Assembly (NCBI GenBank): GCA_030646715.1
Contig: JAUSLJ010000011.1
Coordinates: 83,789-147,788, forward strand
Source: Agitococcus sp.
GTDB taxonomy: Bacteria > Pseudomonadota > Gammaproteobacteria > Pseudomonadales > Moraxellaceae
Reading direction: 5' to 3'
Length of the DNA: 64,000 bases
Below the pieces are notes generated by a model, which did not search any database, was not told where the DNA came from, and saw nothing but the letters and a program-made list of their open reading frames with translations. Position 1 is the first letter of the stretch; each line of letters begins with the position of its first letter. This document shows positions 37,366 to 46,296 of this stretch, one piece after another. Both the position numbers and the translations under genes were made by a program.

Positions 37366-37465
37366 CACGAATAAACGCAGTATCCCATTAAATAAATTAG
37401 ACAATCCCACTATAAAAGCTCTACGCTACCTACAAATAACATGATTTAAGCAAGGAGACATTTAT

Positions 37466-38818
37466 ATGCGCGCACTCGGCCCTATTGACCAAGCCTTTTT
37501 ATGGTTAGAACGTCGTCAACAACCCATGCACGTGGGTGGTTTAATGCTGTTTAAAATCCCTGAAGATGCAGACAAAAACTTTGTGCAAGAAGTCGCCGCT
37601 CGCTTTAAAGCCGTCACCCCGCCCGTTCGTCCTTTTAACCAGCGTTTAGAAGGGATGTTTTGGGAAGAAGATGAAGAATTCGATTTAGAACATCACTTTC
37701 GTCATATTGCACTACCCGACCCTGGTCGCGTGCGTGAATTACTTGCTTATGTTTCGCAAGAACACAGCGCCTTATTAGATCGTGCAAAACCATTATGGGA
37801 ATGTCATCTCATTGAAGGTATAGAAGGCAATCGTTTTGCCTTATATTTTAAAATGCACCACGCCGTTGTTGATGGTGTTGCGGGAATGCGTATTGCCCAA
37901 AAATCGTTATCAACTGACCCCAATGAAAAATCCCTAACGCCTTTGTGGGCAGTGAAACGTGACAAGCGTCCTAAAGAAGAAACGACCGCTTTATCAAATT
38001 TTGCTGACACCATGACACGCTTACGTCACCAAGCTAGCAGTATTCCTAAAGTCGCCAAAGAATTGTATCAAGCTATTCGCGCTTCTTACGAACATGACCC
38101 AGATTATGTTTCTGTGTTTCAAGCACCGCGTAGTATTTTAAATCAAAAAGTCAGTGGCTCACGCCGTTTTGCCGCCCAATCCTATGACTTACCGCGCATC
38201 AAAGCGATTGGTAAAGCTTTAGGTGTCACTATCAATGATGTTGTGATGGCGATGTGTGCAGGTGCATTACGTAGCTACTTATTGGAATTAAATGCTTTAC
38301 CAGCCAAACCATTAATTGCCATGGTTCCGATGTCTTTACGTCGTGATGACAGTGACGGTGGCAACCAAATCAGTATGATTCTGGCCAATTTAGGTACGCA
38401 TTTAGCTGACCCTAAAGCGCGTTTAGATATAATTCATCGTTCAGTACAAAATGCCAAAGACCGCTTTAGCCGTATGTCTCCCTCCGAAATCATGGCCTAT
38501 AGTGCGTTGGTTTACAGCATTTCTGGCGCAAACTTAATGACGGGGATTGCACCAAAACTTCAAGCATTTAACGTCATTATTTCTAATGTACCTGGCCCAA
38601 AAGAAAAGATGTATTGGAACGGCGCAGAATTAGACGGTTTTTATCCCGTATCTATTGTGTTAAATGGCATGGCGTTAAATATGACGCTGACAAGCTATGT
38701 TGATAAATTAGAATTTGGTTTGATTGCTTGTCGTAAAGCATTACCAAGTATGCAACGCTTGTTGGCATATTTAGAAGATGCGCTGGATGAGTTAGAAGTG
38801 GTTGCTGGAATTAAATAA
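37466..38818 (+). CDS. wax-dgaT: Wax ester synthase/acyl-CoA:diacylglycerol acyltransferase
   Basis: Makes storage lipids, wax esters or triacylglycerols, by acylating fatty alcohols or diacylglycerol. The 450-residue protein begins with the family block LGPIDQAFLWLE, has the PLW motif (AKPLWECHLIEG) and the catalytic HHAVVDG at residues 131-137, followed by the C-terminal DUF1298-type part with NVIISNVPGPKEKMYWNGA. AAGGAG precedes the ATG. Such enzymes are typical of Acinetobacter, Marinobacter and relatives. A hairpin separates it from the convergent aminotransferase gene. Confidence 0.93.
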   Translation: MRALGPIDQAFLWLERRQQPMHVGGLMLFKIPEDADKNFVQEVAARFKAVTPPVRPFNQRLEGMFWEEDEEFDLEHHFRHIALPDPGRVRELLAYVSQEHSALLDRAKPLWECHLIEGIEGNRFALYFKMHHAVVDGVAGMRIAQKSLSTDPNEKSLTPLWAVKRDKRPKEETTALSNFADTMTRLRHQASSIPKVAKELYQAIRASYEHDPDYVSVFQAPRSILNQKVSGSRRFAAQSYDLPRIKAIGKALGVTINDVVMAMCAGALRSYLLELNALPAKPLIAMVPMSLRRDDSDGGNQISMILANLGTHLADPKARLDIIHRSVQNAKDRFSRMSPSEIMAYSALVYSISGANLMTGIAPKLQAFNVIISNVPGPKEKMYWNGAELDGFYPVSIVLNGMALNMTLTSYVDKLEFGLIACRKALPSMQRLLAYLEDALDELEVVAGIK

Positions 38819-38836
38819 TAGTTTGTTTGCCAAGCA

Positions 38837-38860
38837 AGGGGCGAAAGATTTTTCGCCCCT
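38837..38860. terminator. Bidirectional terminator hairpin of the GTAGGGGCG type
   Basis: aggggcgaaa and tttcgcccct pair perfectly around a 4-base loop, between the convergent wax ester synthase and aminotransferase genes. The right arm continues as cgcccctacg, the signature of the larger repeat family, so it is probably a remnant of it. Confidence 0.75.
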
Positions 38861-38868
38861 ACGTTTTC

Positions 38869-40077
38869 TTAGACCAACGCTTGTTGCGCATACGACTGAT
38901 ACGCCGCCGCTACCGCCTGACCTTGTTGGCACTGATAACCTTGACTGACTAATACCGCTTCTAAGGCACTTAAACATGCAATGACATTTTCGACACGGCT
39001 AGAATAACCCATCAAACCAATACGCCAAATTTTACCTGCTAATGCCCCTAAACCTGCACCAATTTCAATTCCATGCTCTTGCAACATCGCGGCGCGTACG
39101 GCTTTATCATCAACACCTGTGGGAATATAAATCGCATTTAATTGCGGCAAACGCGCCTCTTCATTGACGACATAATTAATATCTAAGACTGCCAAGCCTG
39201 CCTTCAATGCCTCATGATTGCTACGATGACGCGCCCACGATTGCTCTAAACCTTCTTGTTGCAAGACAAGCAACGACTCATGCAAAGCGTATAAACTGTT
39301 AGTTGGGGCAGTATGATGATACGTACGCGTTGTCTCACCCCAATAACCCAACAATAAATTTAAATCTAAAAACCAACTTTGGCACTTTTGTGTCCGTGCT
39401 TTAACAGCTGCAATAGCGCGTTCATTAAAGGTAATCGGTGATAAACCTGGTGTACAAGAAAGGCATTTTTGACTGCCTGAATACACCGCATCTGCGCCCC
39501 ACTCATCTACTAAAACGGGGACACCAGCCAAAGAAGTCACGGCATCGACAATCGTTAATGCACCATATTTTTGTGCGATTTTGCAGAGGGTATGTGCGTC
39601 TGATAATGCGCCTGTTGAGGTTTCGGCATGAACAAAGGCCAATACTTTAGCATCAGGATGTTGTTTAAACGCATCTTCTACTTTTTGTGGATCAACGGCA
39701 TGCCCCCACACATCATCAATCACAATTGCTTCACCACCGCAACGCTCGACGTTTTCGACCATGCGACCACCAAAGACCCCATTACGACAGACAATCACTT
39801 TATCGCCATGATTAACCATATTAACAAAGCACATCTCCATACCTGCCGAACCTGGCCCTGAAACAGGAAAGGTCAAAGCGTTTGTGGTTTGAAAGCTATA
39901 GCGCAACAAGGTTTTAAGCTCTTCCATCATGCCAACAAAACTAGGATCAAGATAACCAATCGTTGGTTTGGCGAGTGCTTGTAATACACGCGTCGAAATA
40001 TCCGACGGGCCTGGACCTAATAGACGGCGTGGCGGGGGCGTGTAAGCATTGGGAATCATTTCGGGTAACAGCAACAT
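38869..40077 (-). CDS. Class V aminotransferase, serine/alanine-glyoxylate type
   Basis: PLP enzyme related to alanine-glyoxylate and serine-pyruvate/serine-glyoxylate aminotransferases. The 402-residue protein has LLGPGPSDIS near the N-terminus, the VSGPGSAGMEM cofactor-binding block, VHAETSTGALSD, VDAVTSLAG with the PLP aspartate, and SGSQKCLSCTPGL with the Schiff-base lysine. The start is chosen at 40077 because GGA lies ten bases upstream; an in-frame ATG at 40092 would add five residues without a ribosome binding site. The amino donor cannot be told from sequence. Confidence 0.88.
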   Translation of the reverse strand: MLLLPEMIPNAYTPPPRRLLGPGPSDISTRVLQALAKPTIGYLDPSFVGMMEELKTLLRYSFQTTNALTFPVSGPGSAGMEMCFVNMVNHGDKVIVCRNGVFGGRMVENVERCGGEAIVIDDVWGHAVDPQKVEDAFKQHPDAKVLAFVHAETSTGALSDAHTLCKIAQKYGALTIVDAVTSLAGVPVLVDEWGADAVYSGSQKCLSCTPGLSPITFNERAIAAVKARTQKCQSWFLDLNLLLGYWGETTRTYHHTAPTNSLYALHESLLVLQQEGLEQSWARHRSNHEALKAGLAVLDINYVVNEEARLPQLNAIYIPTGVDDKAVRAAMLQEHGIEIGAGLGALAGKIWRIGLMGYSSRVENVIACLSALEAVLVSQGYQCQQGQAVAAAYQSYAQQALV

Positions 40078-40131
40078 GATTATTTTTTCCATTTAAGCGT
40101 AGTTTTTGTTGTGCGATTTTGGTCTTTTACA

Positions 40132-40228
40132 GGACTTACGCATCGCTCCGCGATTAGCGCGTTTTGCAAACATAAAGCCGCCTAAAGCGGCTGCAATGTG
40201 AGCAAATAAGCGATAACCGCGTAAGTCC
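40132..40228. repeat. GGACTTACGC element, full copy C
   Basis: A 97-base copy with perfect 10-base ends ggacttacgc and gcgtaagtcc. Compared with copy B, the first hairpin is ATCGC-tcc-GCGAT instead of ATTTC-acc-GAAAT, and the central hairpin is AAGCCGC-ctaa-AGCGGCT. Pairing is kept although bases differ. It lies just upstream of the aminotransferase gene. Confidence 0.82.
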
Positions 40229-40333
40229 AAATAAAGCCAAATCAGAAAATTTTGGTGTTCCGAAGACTAGCGAGAGTTTTGACAAGATGCAATGGGGAGA
40301 ATGCTTGAGAAACTTATCTGTAACGTATTTAAC

Positions 40334-40396
40334 GTAAGGGCGATTCATGAATCGCCCCTACAGTTCAAACAACAGGAGCAAATCATTATTGCCCCT
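40334..40396. repeat. GTAGGGGCG palindromic element, partial copy
   Basis: It contains gtaagggcgattcatgaatc and then gcccctacag, forming one hairpin, followed by a second cgcccctacg-like end near 40390. It lies 14 bases beyond the stop of the C13-type protease gene and may act as its terminator. Confidence 0.6.
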
Positions 40397-40409
40397 ACGA
40401 CAGGGCTTA

Positions 40410-41786
40410 CTATTCAGGAAATAACGCCTTCTCAAACTCAGGCAATGATTTTTGCATTTCTCCACCCATAAACATTTGTGGCTGTGAAGGCGTAAACCCT
40501 TCTTCTTTTTCACGAGTCGCAATCGTTTGTTTTGCTGCGTGAAAAGCACTCACTAAAGAATGTTCTTGACGTAACGCTTCATCAAAAAATGCCCGACCAA
40601 AATAGGTAAAATCAGCATCATCGGTACAACCAAACGAGGTTTTTGTCGCTTCGGCTGCCGTTATCACTAAGCTACTTGATGTTTGTAAGGAAGGAATATA
40701 AGCACCTGAAAAACAAGATGAAATCACTACCACGCGCCAACGGATTTCTGCTTTATCTAATTCCTCTCTTAACCATGCTGGAGTTAAACTTTGAATATTT
40801 AACGGTTGATGACTTAATTCAAAAGTACCATCTACAGAACCATGTGAGGTTAAAAATAAAAACAAGACATCTTCGTCTTTATTCATGCGTTGGCCAATGG
40901 TTTCTAAGGCTTTGCTAATACTGGTACGTGTAGCAATCGGTTGGCTCAGTGTCGTGTCATCATCATTAATCAATACTAAGGAGTGGCCATTGGTAGTGAA
41001 TCGGGTATCAAATAAACTCTGTACCGACTCAACCTCTCGTCTAAACACGCTTTGATAAGCCGCACCACCGATCCCTAAAAAATACCAATCGGTTTGCCCT
41101 TCTGTGCCTTCTTCAATTTGGGCTAAGGCGCGATTAAGCAATAAAGGCTGGACATAAAAAGCGGCTTCTTCGGTGATATGGGGTTCTTTTTCTGGGATAA
41201 CGACTTCAGCGGCATACCATAAACGTTGGTCAGAAAATATCGTTGACCAACCAAACAACACAGCTACAGCAATGATGACACTTAAAATTCTTAACCACCA
41301 CGCCCACGCCAATTGCCTGCCAAAAAGAAACATTAATGCCGCTGTTGGCCAAACAAACAATGTCGGGTAAACGTAAGGAATCCATTGACTCAATGCCGCA
41401 GGAAACCATTGACTTAATGCCGCCCATTGAATGCCCGATTGCAACAAGCCAACCATAATATCAGCGGCCAGCCAAAAAATAACGGGCGTTAAAATCAACC
41501 GCCACACGCCATAACGCTGGGTCAAAAAAATACCAAACACTAGCCATAAAAACGGCGGTATCAAGTAAGAGGCAAAACCAACAGGTTGCAATTCGCCGGG
41601 CCAGCCTTCACTGACAAAATCAAAGGTAAAACTGGTGAGCAAACTGCCGAATAAAAACGTTAAAAACTGAATAGGTGTGGGATGCAAATGATGAAAGGCG
41701 CGCTTCAACCCAATTAACATCATGAGTGCGGCAACAAAATTATCAAAAAATGAACGCACAAATACGCGAATCGGGCTACGAGACAT
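40410..41786 (-). CDS. Membrane protein with C13 (legumain/caspase-like) peptidase domain
   Basis: A 458-residue protein. The N-terminal ~185 residues hold about five membrane helices; the C-terminal ~250 residues form a C13-type peptidase domain with the His-Cys dyad: TSHGSVDG (His315) and VVVISSCFSGAY (Cys358). FLFLTSHGS and ISSCFSG each follow a hydrophobic strand, as in clan CD proteases. The start at 41786 has AGGGA in front; an ATG at 41819 would add 11 residues. It lies 51 bases after bioD on the same strand and could be read through from the biotin operon. Substrate unknown. Confidence 0.82.
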   Translation of the reverse strand: MSRSPIRVFVRSFFDNFVAALMMLIGLKRAFHHLHPTPIQFLTFLFGSLLTSFTFDFVSEGWPGELQPVGFASYLIPPFLWLVFGIFLTQRYGVWRLILTPVIFWLAADIMVGLLQSGIQWAALSQWFPAALSQWIPYVYPTLFVWPTAALMFLFGRQLAWAWWLRILSVIIAVAVLFGWSTIFSDQRLWYAAEVVIPEKEPHITEEAAFYVQPLLLNRALAQIEEGTEGQTDWYFLGIGGAAYQSVFRREVESVQSLFDTRFTTNGHSLVLINDDDTTLSQPIATRTSISKALETIGQRMNKDEDVLFLFLTSHGSVDGTFELSHQPLNIQSLTPAWLREELDKAEIRWRVVVISSCFSGAYIPSLQTSSSLVITAAEATKTSFGCTDDADFTYFGRAFFDEALRQEHSLVSAFHAAKQTIATREKEEGFTPSQPQMFMGGEMQKSLPEFEKALFPE

Positions 41787-41837
41787 AACGACAGAATCCC
41801 TAGAAATCGCGCGAATCATAGCAGTTCATCGACAAAG

Positions 41838-42527
41838 TTAGGCAGGCTTTGTCAACAAAACTTCTAAACTCATACATTCGGCTAATGCCTCAATATTCGG
41901 GGTTGTTTGATAGGGTAAAACGCCTAAACAAGGTGCAGGGATGATTTGTTTGAGTGTTTGAATATTTTCCTCAAGAGCGGCCATTGTTGGGTCAATGGTA
42001 TTAGCGACCCATCCTGCCAAACGCAAACCATCACGAATAATAGCTTCAGCCGTTAATAAGGCATGATTCAAACAACCCAAACGCATGCCCACCACTAAAA
42101 TAACAGGCACTTTTAATTCTTTCGGCAATGAAGATAACATCTCACGATCGCTAATCGGGACACGCCAACCGCCCGCCCCTTCAATAATCGCAAATTGCGG
42201 CCGATGCGTTAATGTGGCACGGGTATACCCTACCAACTGATTCATCGTTAAGCGTCGCCCTGCATGTTTGGCCGCTAAATGGGGTGATAATGGCTCTAGC
42301 AAAGCAATCGGGTTTACTTCTTGATACGGTAGTTTTAGGCTGCTGTACTGTTGTAATAACAAGGCATCGCTGTTGCGTAAACCGTCAGGCGTTTGTTCGC
42401 AACCTGACGCAATCGGTTTGATGCCTAATGTCGTTAAACCTTGTTGATTCGCCGCCTGTAATAAGGCACAAGCAACGGTTGTTTTACCAATACTGGTGTC
42501 TGTTCCCGTGAGAAAAAAAGCGGCCAT
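41838..42527 (-). CDS. bioD: Dethiobiotin synthetase BioD
   Basis: ATP-dependent carboxylase that closes the ureido ring of dethiobiotin. The 229-residue protein has the P-loop GTDTSIGKTTVA at the N-terminus, GIKPIASGCEQTPDGLRNSDA, and IEGAGGWRVPI with the Gly-rich loop after the second strand. AAGGAT lies before the ATG. It is the last biotin gene of the operon, 12 bases after the lipoprotein hydrolase gene. Confidence 0.96.
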   Translation of the reverse strand: MAAFFLTGTDTSIGKTTVACALLQAANQQGLTTLGIKPIASGCEQTPDGLRNSDALLLQQYSSLKLPYQEVNPIALLEPLSPHLAAKHAGRRLTMNQLVGYTRATLTHRPQFAIIEGAGGWRVPISDREMLSSLPKELKVPVILVVGMRLGCLNHALLTAEAIIRDGLRLAGWVANTIDPTMAALEENIQTLKQIIPAPCLGVLPYQTTPNIEALAECMSLEVLLTKPA

Positions 42528-42539
42528 ATTTTTAATCCT

Positions 42540-43469
42540 TTAAGGTTTTACGCTGGCTAAAAATGACTCATAGGCTTGTGCGGACTCTTTAGTGCGTTCA
42601 ATTTGCGGAGCATGACCCACTCCCTTGAAAATCACGACCTGCGCCTGTGGCATCAACCGTTTAAAGACTTCGGTGCTAGACACATTAATGACTTTGTCTT
42701 GATCGCCCCATAATACCAACGTAGGCACTTTGATTTGCGGCAACACGTCTTCGGGATTTAACGAGTATTTAAGGTTTAATTCTTGATAGATTTTTTCACC
42801 AATTTTTTCACGCGAAATTGAAATACGCGTTAAGGTGGCGATGATAGGCGAAGGAATATAGGGTGCGTCGGCCATGGTAAAAGCCAACATCTTTTTATAA
42901 TCGTCTTCGTTACGAACAATTAACGGATTTTCACCCTTTTGATTACGCAAATATAATTCACTCGGTTGCGGCGAAATCACCCCTGCCGAATTCATTAACG
43001 CCAAGCTTTTGACATGACTTGGCGCAAGATAGGCGACATGAAAGGCAATCGCTCCGCCCATTGAATGCCCCATGACATGCACAGGCTGCGTTAATTGCAG
43101 CTTATCCATGATGGCAATCACCCGTTTAGCTTGTTCGGGGACAGTGTAGGTTTTATCCATCAAAATCGTGCTATCGCCATGTGCAGGCAGATCAATGGCG
43201 ATGACGTGATAATGTTTGGTTAATTGTTTGACCATGCGAATCCAAATATCTTTATTCGACTGAAAACCATGAATTAACAACACTGTTTCACCCTGACCGC
43301 CTTCTAAATAAGGCGTGGTAAAATCCCCGACGACGATTTCTTTTAGCTGAAGGTCGGCTTGTGACCGCTCCATGCTAATCGCCCACGTCGATAATTTTGT
43401 CTCAATACTGGCGCAACCTGTCAATGCCAAGCTCAAGGCTAACAGGCTTGCTGTGGCTAGTTTTTTCAT
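42540..43469 (-). CDS. Alpha/beta-hydrolase lipoprotein within the biotin operon
   Basis: A 309-residue lipoprotein: the lipobox LTGC gives Cys19, after a short hydrophobic signal. The hydrolase domain has LLIHGFQSNKDIW, the nucleophile elbow GHSMGG with Ser136, the acid in LWGDQDKVI and the final GVGHAPQIE histidine. It resembles lipase/esterase-like monoacylglycerol hydrolases of Pseudomonadales. It starts three bases after the bioC stop and ends 12 bases before bioD, so it is part of the operon, yet BioH is encoded separately at 44273. Its role in biotin metabolism, if any, is unknown. Confidence 0.88.
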   Translation of the reverse strand: MKKLATASLLALSLALTGCASIETKLSTWAISMERSQADLQLKEIVVGDFTTPYLEGGQGETVLLIHGFQSNKDIWIRMVKQLTKHYHVIAIDLPAHGDSTILMDKTYTVPEQAKRVIAIMDKLQLTQPVHVMGHSMGGAIAFHVAYLAPSHVKSLALMNSAGVISPQPSELYLRNQKGENPLIVRNEDDYKKMLAFTMADAPYIPSPIIATLTRISISREKIGEKIYQELNLKYSLNPEDVLPQIKVPTLVLWGDQDKVINVSSTEVFKRLMPQAQVVIFKGVGHAPQIERTKESAQAYESFLASVKP

Positions 43470-43472
43470 GGT

Positions 43473-44276
43473 TTACTCAGAAATATGTTGTGAATTTGCT
43501 TTTTGGCCGTACACCATCAAGACTTCATAGTGTAAAGGAATGCCTTGTGGCAGCCGATAGTGCTCCATCGCGTGCTCTAAGGCTAATAACTGCCCTCGCC
43601 CCCACAAACCGTGCTGACGCGGTTGTTGTAGCTCGTTTGCGCCTATCGCTTTCAAGCTCTTTAATAACGCTTTTGTCGAGTCATAGTATTGATAAAACGC
43701 GCTTTGTTGCTGATTTTTTATTGTTAAACCTGCGGACTGCAATGCTTCTAACCATGTTTGCGTCGAAAAAAATTGATTGGTATGACGCGATTTATCGAAC
43801 TTTGCCCACGCCTGATTTAATTCGGCTAATGTCCCATCAACAGGAATCGCCAAACAAAACTGACCGTTTTGCGCTAACACACGCGCTAATTCTTGAGCAA
43901 AATTTTGAGGCGATGCCAGCCATTGCAAGGCAAAATTACTCACCACACCCTCAAAGCTATTTTCTTTAAACGGGAGAAAAGCGGCATCGGCTTGAATGGG
44001 CATAATTAATGGATGTTGCAAATGGGCAGTAGTTAACATCGGCAACGCAATATCCAAAGCGACTATGGAATCAATGGGGTGATGTTCGGCAATGTGTCGC
44101 GTCAACCAACCTGTGCCACAACCAATATCTAAGACTCGACCTTGCAAGGTTTGCTCTGCAATAAGCTGCTGTGCCGATTGCCTTTGCGCCAACGCTTGCT
44201 CGTCATAATGACTGGCTGCCGTACCAAAGCGTTGAGCAATACGCTCGTTTAACGATTGATGGGCAAAAGCATTCAT
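43473..44276 (-). CDS. bioC: Malonyl-ACP O-methyltransferase BioC
   Basis: SAM-dependent methyltransferase that masks the free carboxyl of malonyl-ACP so fatty acid synthesis can build the pimelate chain. The 267-residue protein has FGTAASHYDEQALAQRQSAQ at the N-terminus, SAM motif I VLDIGCGTGWLT, and FEGVVSNFALQWL. Its ATG overlaps the bioH stop by four bases. BioH removes the methyl group later, so the coupling makes sense. Confidence 0.95.
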   Translation of the reverse strand: MNAFAHQSLNERIAQRFGTAASHYDEQALAQRQSAQQLIAEQTLQGRVLDIGCGTGWLTRHIAEHHPIDSIVALDIALPMLTTAHLQHPLIMPIQADAAFLPFKENSFEGVVSNFALQWLASPQNFAQELARVLAQNGQFCLAIPVDGTLAELNQAWAKFDKSRHTNQFFSTQTWLEALQSAGLTIKNQQQSAFYQYYDSTKALLKSLKAIGANELQQPRQHGLWGRGQLLALEHAMEHYRLPQGIPLHYEVLMVYGQKANSQHISE

Positions 44277-45019
44277 TTCAAACGCTCCTGCACAAATTGT
44301 CCCAGTTGTTGAGCTACCTTTTCGGGATGAGAAACAAACGGCACATGCGCGGCATCGGCAATAATGCTCAGTTGAACATTAGCATTCAGTGCCAATAAAG
44401 CATCACCAACAGCCGTAGGCACAAGCCCATCATTTTCACCGAATAAACAAAGCACAGGTAATGTCAGTTGTGCGAATTGCTGCCGATAATCTTGCTCTAT
44501 TAGATTTAATCCTGCCTGCAATGTAGATAACGTAGGCAATGGCTGTGCCGCTAGTTGCTGTTGTAAAAAACGCGCATCTTGTTTTTGACTACTTGAACCA
44601 AGGCATTGCAAGGCGATAAATCGTTTTAAAGTGGCAGATGGATTTTCCCTTAGCCCTTGCTGAAACTGTTGAAAGTCAAGCAACGACATAGCGCAAGGCC
44701 AATCATCTCGCTGCACAAAACAAGGGTTACAGGCAATCGTCACTACCGCTTGCACACGCTCAGGATATTGATTGGCAATATCTAACACCAACAAACCACC
44801 TAAAGACCAACCACACCAAATGGCCACTTCGGGTGCAATGGCCAAATAAGCCGTTATATCTTCCTCAAAACCATCCATCACCGTGACATGAAAATCATCC
44901 TGTAAATACGGCAATAACGGCTGCCAAACCTCGCTATTCATCCCCCAACCATGCACCAACACCAAATTAACAGCGTGTGGATTATGCGATAGATAAAGCT
45001 GATGACGAAGGCTAGACAT
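44273..45019 (-). CDS. bioH: Pimeloyl-ACP methyl ester carboxylesterase BioH
   Basis: Alpha/beta hydrolase that cleaves the methyl ester of pimeloyl-ACP and ends chain elongation. The 248-residue protein has LVHGWGMNSEVW, the nucleophile elbow GWSLGG with Ser72, the acid in FGENDGLVP and the histidine in AAHVPF. It overlaps bioF by eight bases and bioC by four, within the tight bio operon. Confidence 0.94.
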   Translation of the reverse strand: MSSLRHQLYLSHNPHAVNLVLVHGWGMNSEVWQPLLPYLQDDFHVTVMDGFEEDITAYLAIAPEVAIWCGWSLGGLLVLDIANQYPERVQAVVTIACNPCFVQRDDWPCAMSLLDFQQFQQGLRENPSATLKRFIALQCLGSSSQKQDARFLQQQLAAQPLPTLSTLQAGLNLIEQDYRQQFAQLTLPVLCLFGENDGLVPTAVGDALLALNANVQLSIIADAAHVPFVSHPEKVAQQLGQFVQERLK

Positions 45020-46184
45020 AATCCGCCCTCAGTGTTGCTAAGGCTTTCAACAAGCAATCAATATCCGCCTCGCTATGACTGGCTGTTAACGTCACTCTTA
45101 ACCGCGACTGACCAACAGGTACGGTCGGTGGCCGAATCGCTGTCACCCAAAAACCACGTTCGGCTAATGCCTGACTCAACGCTAATGCTTTGCTTTCTTC
45201 ACCGAGTAAAATCGGTTGAATCGCTGTTTGACTCGCCATTAGCTGCCAACCTTGCTCAATCACTCCCTGACGAAAGCGTTGAATGAGTTGTTGCAAATAA
45301 TCTCGTCGCCAATGTTCAGTGGCTAATAGTGTTAAACTTTGACGGGTTGCGGCTGCAATCGCAGGTGGCATGGCGGTGGTATAAATATAGGGACGGGCAA
45401 AATTGGTAAGATAATCAATCAACTCTCGACTACCCGATATAAACGCGCCAAATGTGCCGAGTGCTTTGCCAAAGGTCGCCATATAAATGGGAATCTCCTC
45501 AGCCGAACAGCCAAAATGCTCACCAATACCTGCCCCTGTTTTGCCTAATACGCCAAAACCATGCGCATCATCAATCATCAATGCCGCTTGCTGTTGTTGG
45601 CTAACTTGTACTAGCTCTGGCATTAACGCCATATCGCCATCCATACTAAATACGCCATCACTGACGATCAGTTTTTTCGTCGATGAAGATTTTGCTAATC
45701 GACGGGTTAAATCAGCGATGTCATTATGATGATAACGACTAAAACTCGCGCCACTGCTTAAACCACCATCTAATAACGAGGCATGATTTAAACGATCCTC
45801 AACGACGAAATCACCTCGCCCGACTAAGGCATTGATAACGCCAACATTTGCTATATAACCTGTCGAAAATAGGATTGCGGCTTCACGACCTGTAAAAGCA
45901 GCCAGCTCTTCTTCTAAGGCTTGATGTTCACGATGATGACCACAAACCAAATGTGCCGAACCACTACCAACACCGTATTTTTCTGCCGCCTTCATAAACG
46001 CTTGTTTGACTAAAGGATGATTTGCTAAACCTAAATAATCATTACTGGAGAAATTAAGGTAATCACGGCCTTCACGAATGAGATGTGAACCTTGTGCGGA
46101 GTCGTGCGTTTTGCATTGGCGAAAACGCTGTTGTTGTTGGCGTTCAGCGAGTTGAGTGGCGAGGTTGAAGTGGGAAAGGGACAT
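45012..46184 (-). CDS. bioF: 8-amino-7-oxononanoate synthase BioF
   Basis: PLP enzyme that condenses pimeloyl thioester with L-alanine. The 390-residue protein has FSSNDYLGLANHP, GSGSAHLVCGHH, DDAHGFGVLGKTGAG and the Schiff-base lysine in TFGKALGTFGAF. The following bioH overlaps its 3' end. A GTAGGGGCG element lies between this gene and the upstream bioB, 51 bases before its start. Confidence 0.95.
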   Translation of the reverse strand: MSLSHFNLATQLAERQQQQRFRQCKTHDSAQGSHLIREGRDYLNFSSNDYLGLANHPLVKQAFMKAAEKYGVGSGSAHLVCGHHREHQALEEELAAFTGREAAILFSTGYIANVGVINALVGRGDFVVEDRLNHASLLDGGLSSGASFSRYHHNDIADLTRRLAKSSSTKKLIVSDGVFSMDGDMALMPELVQVSQQQQAALMIDDAHGFGVLGKTGAGIGEHFGCSAEEIPIYMATFGKALGTFGAFISGSRELIDYLTNFARPYIYTTAMPPAIAAATRQSLTLLATEHWRRDYLQQLIQRFRQGVIEQGWQLMASQTAIQPILLGEESKALALSQALAERGFWVTAIRPPTVPVGQSRLRVTLTASHSEADIDCLLKALATLRADYV

Positions 46185-46235
46185 AAAGTGTAGTCTTGGC
46201 CATTTTCCCGTATTACATACAGGCTACATGTTTGT

Positions 46236-46293
46236 TGTAGGGGCGAATTTATTCGCCAGCCCACAGATGAAGGCGGTTAAAACCGCCCCTACA
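46236..46293. repeat. GTAGGGGCG palindromic element, copy 3
   Basis: The ends tgtaggggcgaatttattcg and gcggttaaaaccgcccctac form inverted repeats, each half a small hairpin. It starts four bases beyond the bioB stop and sits between bioB and bioF inside the biotin gene cluster. It could reduce read-through from bioB into bioF. Confidence 0.75.
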
Positions 46294-46296
46294 GAA

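Noticed and set aside
40154..40348. Minus-strand 64-codon frame upstream of the C13 gene
   Set aside because: It runs through the palindromic element and has no ribosome binding site or recognisable protein pattern.
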